DNA from: Deinococcus fonticola
GTDB taxonomy: Bacteria; Deinococcota; Deinococci; Deinococcales; Deinococcaceae
DNA length: 64,000 bases
Direction of reading: 5' to 3'
NCBI RefSeq assembly: GCF_004634215.1
Contig: NZ_SMMH01000007.1
Coordinates: forward strand, 1 to 64,000
The notes under the pieces were generated by a model that saw only the letters and a list, made by a program, of their open reading frames with translations, was not told the DNA's origin and ran no database searches. This document shows, in pieces, positions 30,417 to 39,606 of this stretch. Numbering within the stretch: position 1 is the stretch's first letter; each line of letters starts with the position of its first letter. Position numbers and translations under genes: made by a program.

Positions 30417-31182
30417 GCTTCTCGGCGGTGAACAGCACGCGCGTGAAGGCGTAGTATACGCGCTCGCCGGGAAAGACTTCTTTCAGTTTGCTCAGGTAGG
30501 TGTTCAGAAAGCGCTGGCCGTCCGTGTCGCCCAGTCCGGAGAGGTATGGGACGAGGGCGGTGCCTTTCGTCCACTCGATGAGGCCCTCCGCACCACGCAG
30601 GACGACGGGGTAAACCTTGCTGATGGCGGTGATTTTCACCGCGCCGAGGCTGTCCAGCCGTTCGGCGTAAGCGGCGGGCGTCAGCACCGGCAAAAAGCCG
30701 TGCGCCGTGCCAAAGCGTGTGAACCCGCCCAGTTCGTCGCTGAATTCGTTCGCGGTCTCGGTCAGCAGGCGGTGAGAAGCGTGGTCGTGGTTGGCAGGCA
30801 CCTGCACGGCCAGCAGTCCGCCGGGGTTCAGGTGCGTCCAGAGTTGCGCCAGCAGGGCGGGGTGATCCGGAAGCCATTGCAGGGCGGCGTTCGAGTAGAT
30901 CAGGTCGTACGGTTCACTCAGCCTGGCGATGTCCCCCTGGGTAAAGGTCAGGTTGGGGGCGGTTTGTGTGGCCGCTTTGGCGAGCATTTCGGCGCTGCTG
31001 TCCAGGCCTGTGACCTGCGCCTGCGGAAAGCACCCGGCCAGTTGCCGCGTCTGCTCGCCGGTGCCGCACCCCAGGTCGACGATGCGGCGGTAGTCGCGCT
31101 CGGGGATCAGGCATTGCAGGTCGCGGGCGGGGGCGCTGCGGGCTTCTTTGAAAAGGTCGTACTGCTCGGGGTTCCAGGTCAT
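30406..31182 (-). CDS. tam: Trans-aconitate 2-methyltransferase
   Basis: Tam (258 aa) methylates trans-aconitate with S-adenosylmethionine, which relieves aconitase inhibition. The class I methyltransferase fold shows MTWNPEQYDLFKEARSAPAR (a Tam-type start), the SAM loop IVDLGCGTGEQTRQL, VTGLDSSAEMLAKA, GDIARLSEPYDLIYSNAALQ and the Tam-type WLPDHP. A TACACT box 6 nt upstream supports the start. Confidence 0.87.
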   Translation of the reverse strand: MTWNPEQYDLFKEARSAPARDLQCLIPERDYRRIVDLGCGTGEQTRQLAGCFPQAQVTGLDSSAEMLAKAATQTAPNLTFTQGDIARLSEPYDLIYSNAALQWLPDHPALLAQLWTHLNPGGLLAVQVPANHDHASHRLLTETANEFSDELGGFTRFGTAHGFLPVLTPAAYAERLDSLGAVKITAISKVYPVVLRGAEGLIEWTKGTALVPYLSGLGDTDGQRFLNTYLSKLKEVFPGERVYYAFTRVLFTAEKPIS

Positions 31183-31188
31183 GCTTCA

Positions 31189-31194
31189 AGTGTA
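31189..31194 (-). promoter_or_regulatory. -10 box of tam
   Basis: TACACT on the minus strand, 6 nt before ATG 31182. Confidence 0.55.
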
Positions 31195-31240
31195 GAAGAC
31201 AGAGCAAGTGTGTGTGCGTACCAGAGTAGTTACACTATCT

Positions 31241-31326
31241 AAAACACAAAAAACTGCCCCTGAGTGCGGCTCTTTGTAACTTATCGAGGCAACTTATCGA
31301 GTCAATGAAAAAGGTCAGTAGGGGCA
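31241..31326 (-). terminator. Probable terminator after the ddrA operon
   Basis: On the minus strand TGCCCC (plus 31321-31326) and GGGGCA (31255-31260) can form a long-loop stem followed by GTTTTTTGTGTTTT. The loop holds two direct copies of AACTTATCGAG (31278-31288 and 31291-31301). The large loop makes this less certain than the others. Confidence 0.5.
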
Positions 31327-31359
31327 TAGGCCTCCACTGACCACTTCGCACGTCCTGCA

Positions 31360-31520
31360 TTACAGGTAGTGCATCAGCACGCCGCTCAGGAGAATCAGCA
31401 GCAGAACCCGCAGCATGACATTCAGCATCTGGCCGGCCTCAGGCAGGCGCACGGGCGGGGCCGGTATCTCTACCTGGGGGGCTATCCCCACCTCGTTCAC
31501 CGGCTGGAGGTGGGCGGCGG

Positions 31521-31524
<4 letters not shown>
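31360..31524 (-). CDS. 54-aa membrane protein coupled to ddrA
   Basis: A reading frame of 54 codons starts at GTG 31522-31524 and overlaps the ddrA stop by 4 nt (GTGA). It encodes a Pro-rich polar N-terminus (about residues 14-28: IAPQVEIPAPPVRLP) and one strong C-terminal helix (residues 33-53: MLNVMLRVLLLILLSGVLMH) that ends YL, like a tail-anchored membrane peptide. The overlap implies translation from the ddrA mRNA and thus induction with ddrA after DNA damage. I recognise no family. It is short enough to be missed by usual length limits. Confidence 0.7.
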
Positions 31525-32120
<596 letters not shown>

Positions 32121-32126
32121 GGATTT

Positions 32127-32132
32127 AGGATA
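32127..32132 (-). promoter_or_regulatory. -10 box of ddrA
   Basis: TATCCT on the minus strand, 6 nt before ATG 32120. The -35 position falls inside the RDRM at 32146-32162. Confidence 0.6.
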
Positions 32133-32145
32133 TAACAGAATACCG

Positions 32146-32162
32146 TTACGGTCAAGGCGTAA
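32146..32162 (-). promoter_or_regulatory. Radiation/desiccation response motif (DdrO operator) of ddrA
   Basis: TTACGGTCAAGGCGTAA is a 17-bp palindrome with TTACG/CGTAA arms. It is the position and size of an RDRM, the DdrO binding site upstream of DNA-damage genes in Deinococcus. It covers the -35 region of the ddrA promoter, so bound DdrO would block RNA polymerase. Confidence 0.8.
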
Positions 32163-32375
32163 TGGTGGTGTGGCGTCTGGCGCATGGTCATTAGTAAAAG
32201 AAGGCTAAAACCTATCTGTCGTCGCTGAAAAATGCCGTCTGAAACAAATAAAAACGGTGTAGATGAACATACTCCCTGTGCTGCTTATTTCCTCCCTCCA
32301 ATCATGTTGCTGGCTAAATCGGCTGCCAGACGGGTTCCTCTCGACAGACCCGCCGGCCACCCACCGCTCACCACT

Positions 32376-32381
32376 TACTAT
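32376..32381 (+). promoter_or_regulatory. -10 box of hisB-hisH
   Basis: TACTAT lies 6 nt before ATG 32388 and selects this start over an in-frame ATG at 32232. Confidence 0.55.
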
Positions 32382-32387
32382 TCACGT

Positions 32388-32975
32388 ATGAGCCGCACGG
32401 CGACCATCACCCGCACCACCAGCGAAACGGACATCACCGTCCGCCTTGACCTCGACCAGGCCGCTTACACCGCGCCCGCCACCGGGCACGGCTTCTTCGA
32501 CCACATGCTCGACGCCCTGGCCCGCCACAGCCGCCTGGGCCTCAGCATCAGCGGTGCCGGAGACTTACATATCGAGCCTCACCACCTGATCGAGGACACC
32601 GGCATCACCCTGGGGCAGGCCCTCAGCCAGGCGTTGGGCGACCGCAGGGGGATCGAGCGCTACGGCAGCGCCTTCGTGCCCATGGACGAAACGCTGGCGC
32701 ACGTCGTTCTGGATCTGTCGGGCCGCGCCCACCTGGCCTTCACGCCTGAAACGCTGGACGTGTATGGGGACGCCGGGGGCATGACGCACTACCACCTGCG
32801 CGAGTTCCTGCGCGGCTTTTGCAACCATGCCGGCGTGACCCTGCACGTCCGGCTGCTGGCCGGGCGCGAGGCCCACCACGTCATCGAGGCCATCATGAAA
32901 GCGTTTGCCCGCGCCCTGCGCGACGCCGTACAGGTCACCACGGACAGCCTGCCCAGCACCAAGGGCAGCCTGTGA
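32388..32975 (+). CDS. hisB: Imidazoleglycerol-phosphate dehydratase
   Basis: HisB (195 aa, single-domain form) dehydrates imidazole glycerol phosphate in histidine synthesis. Manganese-binding motifs are intact: GFFDHMLDALARHS, HIEPHHLIEDTGITLGQAL, MTHYHLREFLRGFC and EAHHVIEAIMKAFARAL. There is no fused phosphatase domain. The TGA overlaps the GTG of hisH by 4 nt. Confidence 0.95.
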   Translation: MSRTATITRTTSETDITVRLDLDQAAYTAPATGHGFFDHMLDALARHSRLGLSISGAGDLHIEPHHLIEDTGITLGQALSQALGDRRGIERYGSAFVPMDETLAHVVLDLSGRAHLAFTPETLDVYGDAGGMTHYHLREFLRGFCNHAGVTLHVRLLAGREAHHVIEAIMKAFARALRDAVQVTTDSLPSTKGSL

Positions 32976-33604
32976 GCGGGGTGCTGCTGCTCGATTACGG
33001 CGCGGGCAACATCCGCAGCGCCGCCAGGGCCCTGGAACGCGCCGGCATGAACGTGAAGGTCAGCGCCGACCCCGCCGACGTGGCGCACGCCGACGCCCTG
33101 GTGATCCCCGGTCAGGGCCACTTCCGGCAGGTCATGGAAGCCTTCGACCAGAGTGGCTTCCGTGCCCCGGTTCTGCACGCCGCGCAGACCGGCCTGCCGA
33201 TCCTGGGCATTTGCGTGGGGATGCAACTGCTGTGCAGCGGCTCCGAGGAAGCGCCGGGCGTGCGGGGCCTGAACCTGATTCCCGGCACGGTCCGGAAATT
33301 CCAGCCTGCCCCGGAACTGAAGGTGCCACAGATGGGCTGGAACGCCCTGGACGCGCGCGGAGATTCCCCCATCCTGCGCGGGCTGGGGCCAGACGCCTAC
33401 GCCTACTTCGTCCACTCTTATTACATTCCGCTGGACGTTCCAGTGCAGCACGGCGCAGTCACGCGCTACGGCGTGCCCTTCTGGGCGGCCCTGAGCCGGG
33501 GCAACATCCACGCCACCCAGTTTCACCCCGAGAAAAGTGGTGAGGTCGGGCTGCACATCCTGCGGCAGTTCAAGCAGAACGTGCTGGAAAAAACAGGGCC
33601 CTGA
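32972..33604 (+). CDS. hisH: Imidazole glycerol phosphate synthase, glutaminase subunit
   Basis: HisH (210 aa) releases ammonia from glutamine for HisF. The class I glutaminase triad is visible: Cys in ILGICVGMQLL, and His and Glu in TQFHPEKSGEVG. The N-terminus LLLDYGAGNIRSAARALERA is typical. I use the GTG at 32972 within the GTGA overlap with hisB. hisF is not in the window, so HisH must work with a partner encoded elsewhere. Confidence 0.94.
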   Translation: MSGVLLLDYGAGNIRSAARALERAGMNVKVSADPADVAHADALVIPGQGHFRQVMEAFDQSGFRAPVLHAAQTGLPILGICVGMQLLCSGSEEAPGVRGLNLIPGTVRKFQPAPELKVPQMGWNALDARGDSPILRGLGPDAYAYFVHSYYIPLDVPVQHGAVTRYGVPFWAALSRGNIHATQFHPEKSGEVGLHILRQFKQNVLEKTGP

Positions 33605-33750
33605 GACCGCTTGCGGTTGAATCGCTCACTTGTGGGCGATGAAACCCGACCAGCGGGAGAAGCAAAAAAGACGCGCTGCGGGAGATGAACTAACATCCGG
33701 CGCTTTTTCTGATTTCAGGGAATTGGACGCTGTGCGTCTGAGCCGGCGCG

Positions 33751-33797
33751 GCAGGGGAAGGCCCGGCGCCTGAACATTCAGCCCGGCCTTCCCCTGC
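33751..33797. terminator. Large inverted repeat after hisH/glmM
   Basis: GCAGGGGAAGGCCCGG (33751-33766) pairs with the GC-rich arm at 33782-33797 (CCCGGCCTTCCCCTGC) with one bulge. It lies just after the glmM stop, between convergent genes. No U-tract follows on either strand, so termination is uncertain. Confidence 0.45.
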
Positions 33798-33807
33798 TGC
33801 TGCTTCG

Positions 33808-35139
33808 TTAGCCGGCGGCTCCGCGTTCCGCCACCACCTGCGCCACGCGCGCGGCGATGGCGTGAATCTCCGTCTCGTCCTGGCCTTCCACCATCACCCG
33901 GATCAGGTTCTCGGTGCCGCTGGGGCGCAGGTTGATGCGGCCCTTCCCGGCCAGTTGCGCCTCGGCGTCCTGCACGGCCTGCTGCACGGCATTGTCCAGG
34001 GCAATGGTTTTCTTGTCGGTGACGCGCACGTTCACCAGAGTCTGCGGAAACATCACCAGGTCGTCGTGTAGGGCGTCCAGGGTGGTGCCCAGGCGCACCA
34101 TGCTGCCCAGGGTCATCAGGGCGGTCAGCACGCCGTCCCCGGTGGGGGCCACGTCCAGAAACAGCACGTGCCCGCTCTGCTCGCCGCCCAGGTGCAGCTG
34201 CTTCTGGTGCAGCCGCTCGTGCACGTAACGGTCGCCCACGGCGGTGCGCTCCAGCGGGATGCCGGCCTCCTGCAACTTCACTTCCAGCGCCATGTTGCTC
34301 ATGATGGTGCTGACTACGGCCTTTTCACCGCGTGCGCGGGCGTTCAGCAGCAGCATGTGGTCGCCGTGCACCATGTTGCCGCGCGAATCGACAAACAGGG
34401 CGCGGTCGGCGTCCCCATCGAAGGCGATGCCCAGGTCGTAGTCGCCTTCTTTGACGATCAGGCGCAGGTGATCCATATGGGTGCTGCCGCAGTTGCGGTT
34501 GATGTTGCGCCCGTCGGGCGTGGTGTACACCGCGAACACGTCCGCGCCCGCCGACTGGAACACCTTGGGCGCCACCCGGTAGGCCGCGCCGTTCGCGCAG
34601 TCCAGCGCAATTTTCAGGCCACTCAGGTCGGGTGCGTGAGAGCGCAGGAAGTTGGTGTACAGCCGCTCGGCCTCGGTGTAATTGGTGACGCTGCCCATGC
34701 TGACGCCCGTGACCGGCGGAAAGGTCGGCACGTCGTCGATGGCCCCCTCGATCTCCAGTTCGGTGCTGTCACTCAGTTTCTGGCCGTCCGCGCCAAAGAA
34801 CTTGATGCCGTTGTCCTCGTAGGGGTTGTGCGACGCGCTGATCACCACACCCGCGTCGGCCTGCAGGTGGCGCGTGAGGTAACTGACGCCCGGTGTGGGC
34901 AGCACGCCCAGGTGAATGACGTTCACGCCCCGGCTGGTGAGGCCAGCCGCCAGCGCGGCTTCCAGCATGTCACCGCTCTGGCGGGTGTCCTTGCCGATCA
35001 CGACACTGGCGCGGGGGTTACGGCGTTTCAGGACTTCTCCGGCGGCGGCGCCGAGCTGCATGACCCAGCCGGCGGTGAGGGGGAAAGCTCCGGCCACGGC
35101 GCGTACGCCGTCCGTTCCGAAATACTTGCGTTCTGGCAT
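33808..35139 (-). CDS. glmM: Phosphoglucosamine mutase
   Basis: GlmM (443 aa) converts glucosamine-6-P to glucosamine-1-P for peptidoglycan and lipid precursors. It begins KYFGTDGVRAVAGAFPL. The active-site phosphoserine is in GVVISASHNPYEDNGIKFFG, the metal loop is FDGDADRALFVDS, the sugar loop GGEQSGHVLF and the phosphate-binding loop GRINLRPSGTENLIRVMVEG. Length is normal. A TATCAT box lies 8 nt before the ATG on the minus strand. Confidence 0.96.
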   Translation of the reverse strand: MPERKYFGTDGVRAVAGAFPLTAGWVMQLGAAAGEVLKRRNPRASVVIGKDTRQSGDMLEAALAAGLTSRGVNVIHLGVLPTPGVSYLTRHLQADAGVVISASHNPYEDNGIKFFGADGQKLSDSTELEIEGAIDDVPTFPPVTGVSMGSVTNYTEAERLYTNFLRSHAPDLSGLKIALDCANGAAYRVAPKVFQSAGADVFAVYTTPDGRNINRNCGSTHMDHLRLIVKEGDYDLGIAFDGDADRALFVDSRGNMVHGDHMLLLNARARGEKAVVSTIMSNMALEVKLQEAGIPLERTAVGDRYVHERLHQKQLHLGGEQSGHVLFLDVAPTGDGVLTALMTLGSMVRLGTTLDALHDDLVMFPQTLVNVRVTDKKTIALDNAVQQAVQDAEAQLAGKGRINLRPSGTENLIRVMVEGQDETEIHAIAARVAQVVAERGAAG

Positions 35140-35556
35140 GATGGCTCATGATACGCCGGTGAGCACGCCGCAGAGCCTCTCTTTGGGCTCACGCTTACCT
35201 TTCCCCCAGTGAGCGGCTGGAACACTGGCAAGTGAAGAAGTTTAACCTTTCATGAACTTCTTTAGCGCCCCTGTAACGTCCCGGTGTGTTAACTGGGGCC
35301 ACTCAAGCAAAAAGGGCCGGGCGGCATGATCTGGCAAACGTGGCAGCGCGGCCTCTCGTGGGCTGGCGAAGGACATGACATGAATGATGTTGGCTTCACC
35401 CCCCTCCCCGCCCCCCACTTTTCCTTCCCTGCACAGGGCCAGGGCGGCACAGAGCCAGGGCGGCGCAGCGCGGTGAGGGGCCAGGCTTTCACAGGTGCTG
35501 CGCGGGCCCCCCCCCTCGAATCCCGCGTAGCAATCCGCCGCGCCCGGCCAGCCGGT
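35140..35556. other. 417-bp gap between glmM and the ycaQ-like gene
   Basis: No convincing gene. The left part holds the glmM promoter and an inverted repeat AAGAAGTT (35235-35242) / AACTTCTT (35255-35262), which could be an operator. A direct repeat AGCCAGGGCGGC-like lies near 35440-35470. A plus-strand frame from 35326 looks like a compositional artefact. Confidence 0.4.
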
Positions 35557-36657
35557 TCACGACCCCTGAACGGGAGCCAGGAAGGCCCGGTAACGCTCCA
35601 GTTCGGCGTTCAGGGCCTTTTCGAATGCGGCGGTGCGGCGCACGCCGGGAATCAGTTGCACCTCCGCCAGAAGCTCTCCCTTCTCCACGCGCAGATTGGC
35701 CCACCCCACGGCTTTCTCGGCCTGAAACACCGGCAGGGCGTAGTACCCCAGGGTGCGCTTTGGCGCGGGCGTGTACGCCTCGAAGCGGTACGTCCAGCCG
35801 TGCAGGTGCGCGAAGCGCCGCCGATCCCACACCAGCGGATCGAACGGCCCGATCAGCCGGACACCTCGCGGGGTGGGGGCATCCGGCAGCGTCCACTCCG
35901 CGGGCCACACGTAGCGCACGCCGTCCACCCTGGCCGAATGCAGCTCCTCCCTGACCGCCTGCCGGAAGGCCGCCCTGAGCTGGGTGTGCAGGTGCGGAAA
36001 GCCGAAACGCGACAGCGAGGTGAGATAACCCAGGCTGGCCTCCGGCAGCGGCCCGTATAGTTCCGCCAGCAGATGAATGGTGCGGCTCAGGCGCTTGGCT
36101 TCCGGCAGGGGGTGGTCGCGCAGGGCTTGCAGATGGGGGGCGCGGGCGTAGAGCCGCACGCCCTTCTCGCGCCGCGTCACCCGAGCTTCGCCCCGGTAGT
36201 GCAGGGTGTCCAGGGCGCGGGTGCTGGCGCTCGACTGCCCGCCCCAGGCATTGCCGACGCGCCCGCGCCCCAGCAGCGCCGTGAGTTCCTTCGGGTGCAC
36301 TTCCGGGCGCCCTTCCAACAGTGCCCGCACCTCATCCAGAATCTGCGGGTGCTCACGCTCGATGCGCGTCGGCCCGACTTCACGCGGGTGCAGCAGCGCC
36401 TGCACATGGCGCGGCACGAACCCGTAGTTGGGGATCATGTCTTCCTCGGCGTCCAGCTGGGGGTAGAGGCGCTCCAGGTCACCCGCCCGGTAGCCCTTGA
36501 CGCGCTGCATCAGCGTCAGGTCCTGGGCGCGGGCGGGGGCACGAATCGGGTCGGCCTGCACGAAGCCCAGGCGATTCAGGACGTCCTGAATCGGGCTTTT
36601 GGCGCCCAGGGAACGCAGGGCAGCGGCCCGCAGCAGCGCCGGAGAGAACTCGGTCAT
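35557..36657 (-). CDS. YcaQ-type (AlkX) DNA glycosylase
   Basis: The 366-residue protein belongs to the HTH_42/YcaQ family, which unhooks DNA interstrand crosslinks and removes bulky N7 adducts. The catalytic QxD motif is present in GFVQADPIRAPARAQDLTLM. Winged-helix segments cover much of the protein; GPFDPLVWDRRRFAHLHGW is a family hallmark. It follows the kinase-like gene on the same strand with 40 nt between, so the two probably share a transcript. It fits the DNA-repair emphasis of the organism. Confidence 0.85.
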   Translation of the reverse strand: MTEFSPALLRAAALRSLGAKSPIQDVLNRLGFVQADPIRAPARAQDLTLMQRVKGYRAGDLERLYPQLDAEEDMIPNYGFVPRHVQALLHPREVGPTRIEREHPQILDEVRALLEGRPEVHPKELTALLGRGRVGNAWGGQSSASTRALDTLHYRGEARVTRREKGVRLYARAPHLQALRDHPLPEAKRLSRTIHLLAELYGPLPEASLGYLTSLSRFGFPHLHTQLRAAFRQAVREELHSARVDGVRYVWPAEWTLPDAPTPRGVRLIGPFDPLVWDRRRFAHLHGWTYRFEAYTPAPKRTLGYYALPVFQAEKAVGWANLRVEKGELLAEVQLIPGVRRTAAFEKALNAELERYRAFLAPVQGS

Positions 36658-36697
36658 GACCGGAGATTCTGGAGCAGGTCTGCTGTGGAGCTCACCG

Positions 36698-38203
36698 TCA
36701 TTCTCCCTGATAGGAGTTGCTGGGGGTGGCGAACAGGCCCTCTATGTCCTCGCCCAGCAGCGTGATCCTTTCTTCGGGCGTAAGGCCCACCATCACCTGG
36801 CGCAGCACCATCTCCACCGCCTGGTCGGCGCTCTCGTCCAGCGTCAGGCCGTCGAGGAGCGGCACGTTCTCGCGCAGCGCCAGCAGCTCCAGTTCGTCCT
36901 GCATCACGCGAATTTCCTGAAAGTAACGCATGTAGCGGTGCTTGGGGCGGCTGGCCGCCGTTTCCTCGTCACGCGACTCGAAGTGCCGGCGGTGTTCGGA
37001 CTCGTCCGGCAGAGTCACCAGCATGGGCACCACCAGGGCGCCCGCGAACGAGTCCGCCCGCAGGTAGCCCGGCACCAGATGCACGCCCTCCAGCACCACG
37101 CTGGTGCCTTCCTCGATACTGCGGCGCACCACCCCGCTGAGGCCCACGCTGACCTGTTGCACCTGATCGCGGAAGCCTGCCAACAGCAGCGACTTGCTGG
37201 CGTGCTCGGGCACTTCCGCGCCCGGTGGCACCAATGCCTCCCAGGCGTTGAAGGTGCTGGCGTGCAGGGTCGGCAGCAGGGCCGGGGAAACCATGGCGCG
37301 CATCACCTCGCGGATCGAATCGGTGCTGACCACCCGCGCGATGCCCAGGCGGTACGCCACTTCCGCAGCCAGGAAGCTTTTGCCGGTGCCGCTGACGCCG
37401 CCCAGCAGCACCACCAGTGGGCGCGGTGGGCGGCGAATCACGCGCAGCAGGCGGTAACGAGCACTGACTTCCGGCCCCACCTCCAGCCGCAGCAGATCTT
37501 CCACCTTGGCGCGAATCTGGCTGCGGCGCACCACCCGGTCTTCACGCCCGCGCAGGTCGCGCTGGGTCACGCGCGCCACCTTACGGGCCACGTCCGGCGC
37601 GACGCCCGCCGCCAGCATGGACTGCACCAGCACGCCCTTACTGAAGGTGTTGGGCATGTCGTGATTCTCGCCCACCACCACCAGCCGCCCGCGGTTCTCG
37701 CGCAGGTAACGGTAGGTCAGGCGCAGGTGCTCGCCGTACCGCTGCCCCAGCGTCTCCTCGGTCAGGTTGTCCAGCTCCTCGGCGGCAATAGAAGCCGTGC
37801 CGCTGCACCGCAGTCGCAGATCCACCTCGCAGGCGGTGGCGTAGGCGTCCGGTGGCGAGAGGCCGGCGTCCTCCAGCGTGCGCGCCAGCACGCCGCGACT
37901 GAAGGGCAGGTGGCCTTTTTTCGCCAGCACGGTGATGTCCATGAAGGCCGGAACCTGCGCCTGCACGCGCCGCGCCACATCCTCCCCCAGCGACTCGCGG
38001 GCCACCTCCACCATCAGGGCCTGCAACTCCGCCGGGGTAATCAGGGTGCGTTTCGAGTGCCTGACCATCTGCTCGATGCGCCGTCCCAGCCCCGCCGCCA
38101 CGGCCGCCGGAGCGCCGGCCGTAACCAGCGCCTCCACCACCAGGCCCCGGCTAAACGGCCAGGACTGCCGGGAGGACCCGATGTTGAGTTCCGCGTGTGT
38201 CAT
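36698..38203 (-). CDS. 2-phosphoglycerate kinase-like protein with three ATP-cone repeats
   Basis: The 501-residue protein combines three ATP-cone-like domains and a P-loop kinase. Repeat starts are visible as PFSRGLVVEALVTAGAP, PFSRGVLARTLEDAGLSP and TFSKGVLVQSMLAAGVAP. The kinase begins VVLLGGVSGTGKSFLAAEVA with a following STDSIREVMRAM (switch Asp) and ends in the HRRHFESRDEETA region typical of archaeal 2-phosphoglycerate kinases. ATP cones usually sense ATP/dATP. I chose ATG 38203 because AGGGGGT lies 5 nt upstream. Substrate assignment is by family only. Confidence 0.75.
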   Translation of the reverse strand: MTHAELNIGSSRQSWPFSRGLVVEALVTAGAPAAVAAGLGRRIEQMVRHSKRTLITPAELQALMVEVARESLGEDVARRVQAQVPAFMDITVLAKKGHLPFSRGVLARTLEDAGLSPPDAYATACEVDLRLRCSGTASIAAEELDNLTEETLGQRYGEHLRLTYRYLRENRGRLVVVGENHDMPNTFSKGVLVQSMLAAGVAPDVARKVARVTQRDLRGREDRVVRRSQIRAKVEDLLRLEVGPEVSARYRLLRVIRRPPRPLVVLLGGVSGTGKSFLAAEVAYRLGIARVVSTDSIREVMRAMVSPALLPTLHASTFNAWEALVPPGAEVPEHASKSLLLAGFRDQVQQVSVGLSGVVRRSIEEGTSVVLEGVHLVPGYLRADSFAGALVVPMLVTLPDESEHRRHFESRDEETAASRPKHRYMRYFQEIRVMQDELELLALRENVPLLDGLTLDESADQAVEMVLRQVMVGLTPEERITLLGEDIEGLFATPSNSYQGE

Positions 38204-38332
38204 ACCCACCCCCTGCGACCAGCCTGAGGGCGGTCAGTCTCCTCAAGGAGACGGACGTCAGAACGTCCGCCTCACCAGACGCCCCGTTTTATACACCCTG
38301 CGGCCAGCAGCAACCGTCCTGTGCCCGGCCCC

Positions 38333-38935
<603 letters not shown>

Positions 38936-38953
38936 GATGTCCCACCATAACGC

Positions 38954-38972
38954 GTGCAGTTCAAAATTGCAC
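38954..38972. promoter_or_regulatory. Palindromic operator candidate of the TetR gene
   Basis: GTGCAGTTCAAAATTGCAC has perfect GTGCA/TGCAC arms and partial symmetry inside. It lies 4 nt upstream of the -10 box (38944-38949) of the TetR gene, which is the typical place for a self-binding site. Confidence 0.55.
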
Positions 38973-39210
38973 CGTGTGCAAGCTGGGGCGGCCCCGAGCC
39001 CATTGTGGTCGGCCCACACGCCCCGGCCTGGGCAAAATCGTGCGCGGCGGCGCGGCAACCTGCCTCAAGCATTTGACAAAAGAACGCCGTGAATTTGTTC
39101 GAGCAGCGCGGGTGAATTCAGAAGAGCAGAACGGACTTGTAAAGCTGCGAAGCAGAGAATGGAGCGCTCCGGGGTGCTGTTCCACAGCGCGCGTCATTCG
39201 GAGACTGATC

Positions 39211-39216
39211 TACAAT
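39211..39216 (+). promoter_or_regulatory. -10 box of comEA-comEC
   Basis: TACAAT lies 6 nt before ATG 39223, and so fixes the comEA start. Upstream frames that extend this ORF are not credible. Confidence 0.6.
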
Positions 39217-39222
39217 GCCGCT

Positions 39223-39606
39223 ATGGCCCGGTCATTCGATGCCGTGACGCTGCTGCTGGCCGCTGGCCTGGGCGTGGTCGGCGCGTTGACTCTCGGCCCG
39301 ACGCTCGCGCCGCAGCCCCGCGTGCCGGTGGTCACACATGCGCCCCTGCCGCCCGTCCAGGCGGGCGTGAACGGCGAACCGCCCACCTACCCCTCGACTG
39401 GCAGCGTCACGCCTCTCATCTCAGGGCGCCTGAATATCAATTCCGCCACCACTGAGCAGCTCGAGGCCCTGCCGAAAGTCGGCCCGGCGCTGGCCCAGCG
39501 CATCATCGACCACCGGCCCTACCGCACCCTGGCCGACCTGGACGCCGTGAAAGGCATCGGCGAAGCCACCCTGCGGGTGCTGACCCCGCTGATCCGCTTT
39601 CAATGA
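39223..39606 (+). CDS. comEA: Competence protein ComEA, DNA-binding
   Basis: The 127-residue protein binds incoming double-stranded DNA outside the inner membrane. An N-terminal membrane anchor ([20 protein letters not shown]) is followed by a Pro-rich linker and two helix-hairpin-helix motifs: [20 protein letters not shown] and [20 protein letters not shown]. The stop overlaps the comEC start by 4 nt (ATGA), as usual for comEA-comEC operons. Confidence 0.93.
   Translation: MARSFDAVTLLLAAGLGVVGALTLGPTLAPQPRVPVVTHAPLPPVQAGVNGEPPTYPSTGSVTPLISGRLNINSATTEQLEALPKVGPALAQRIIDHRPYRTLADLDAVKGIGEATLRVLTPLIRFQ

Noticed and set aside
31205..31270. Second promoter (TTACACT) on the plus strand between tam and the ddrA operon
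   Set aside because: TACACT near 31231 is not followed by a start codon or a recognisable RNA; the region is better explained by a terminator on the other strand.
35326..36060. 244-residue plus-strand frame over the ycaQ-like gene
   Set aside because: Most of it is antisense to the glycosylase with the QxD motif. The first part covers a gap with no promoter or Shine-Dalgarno site.
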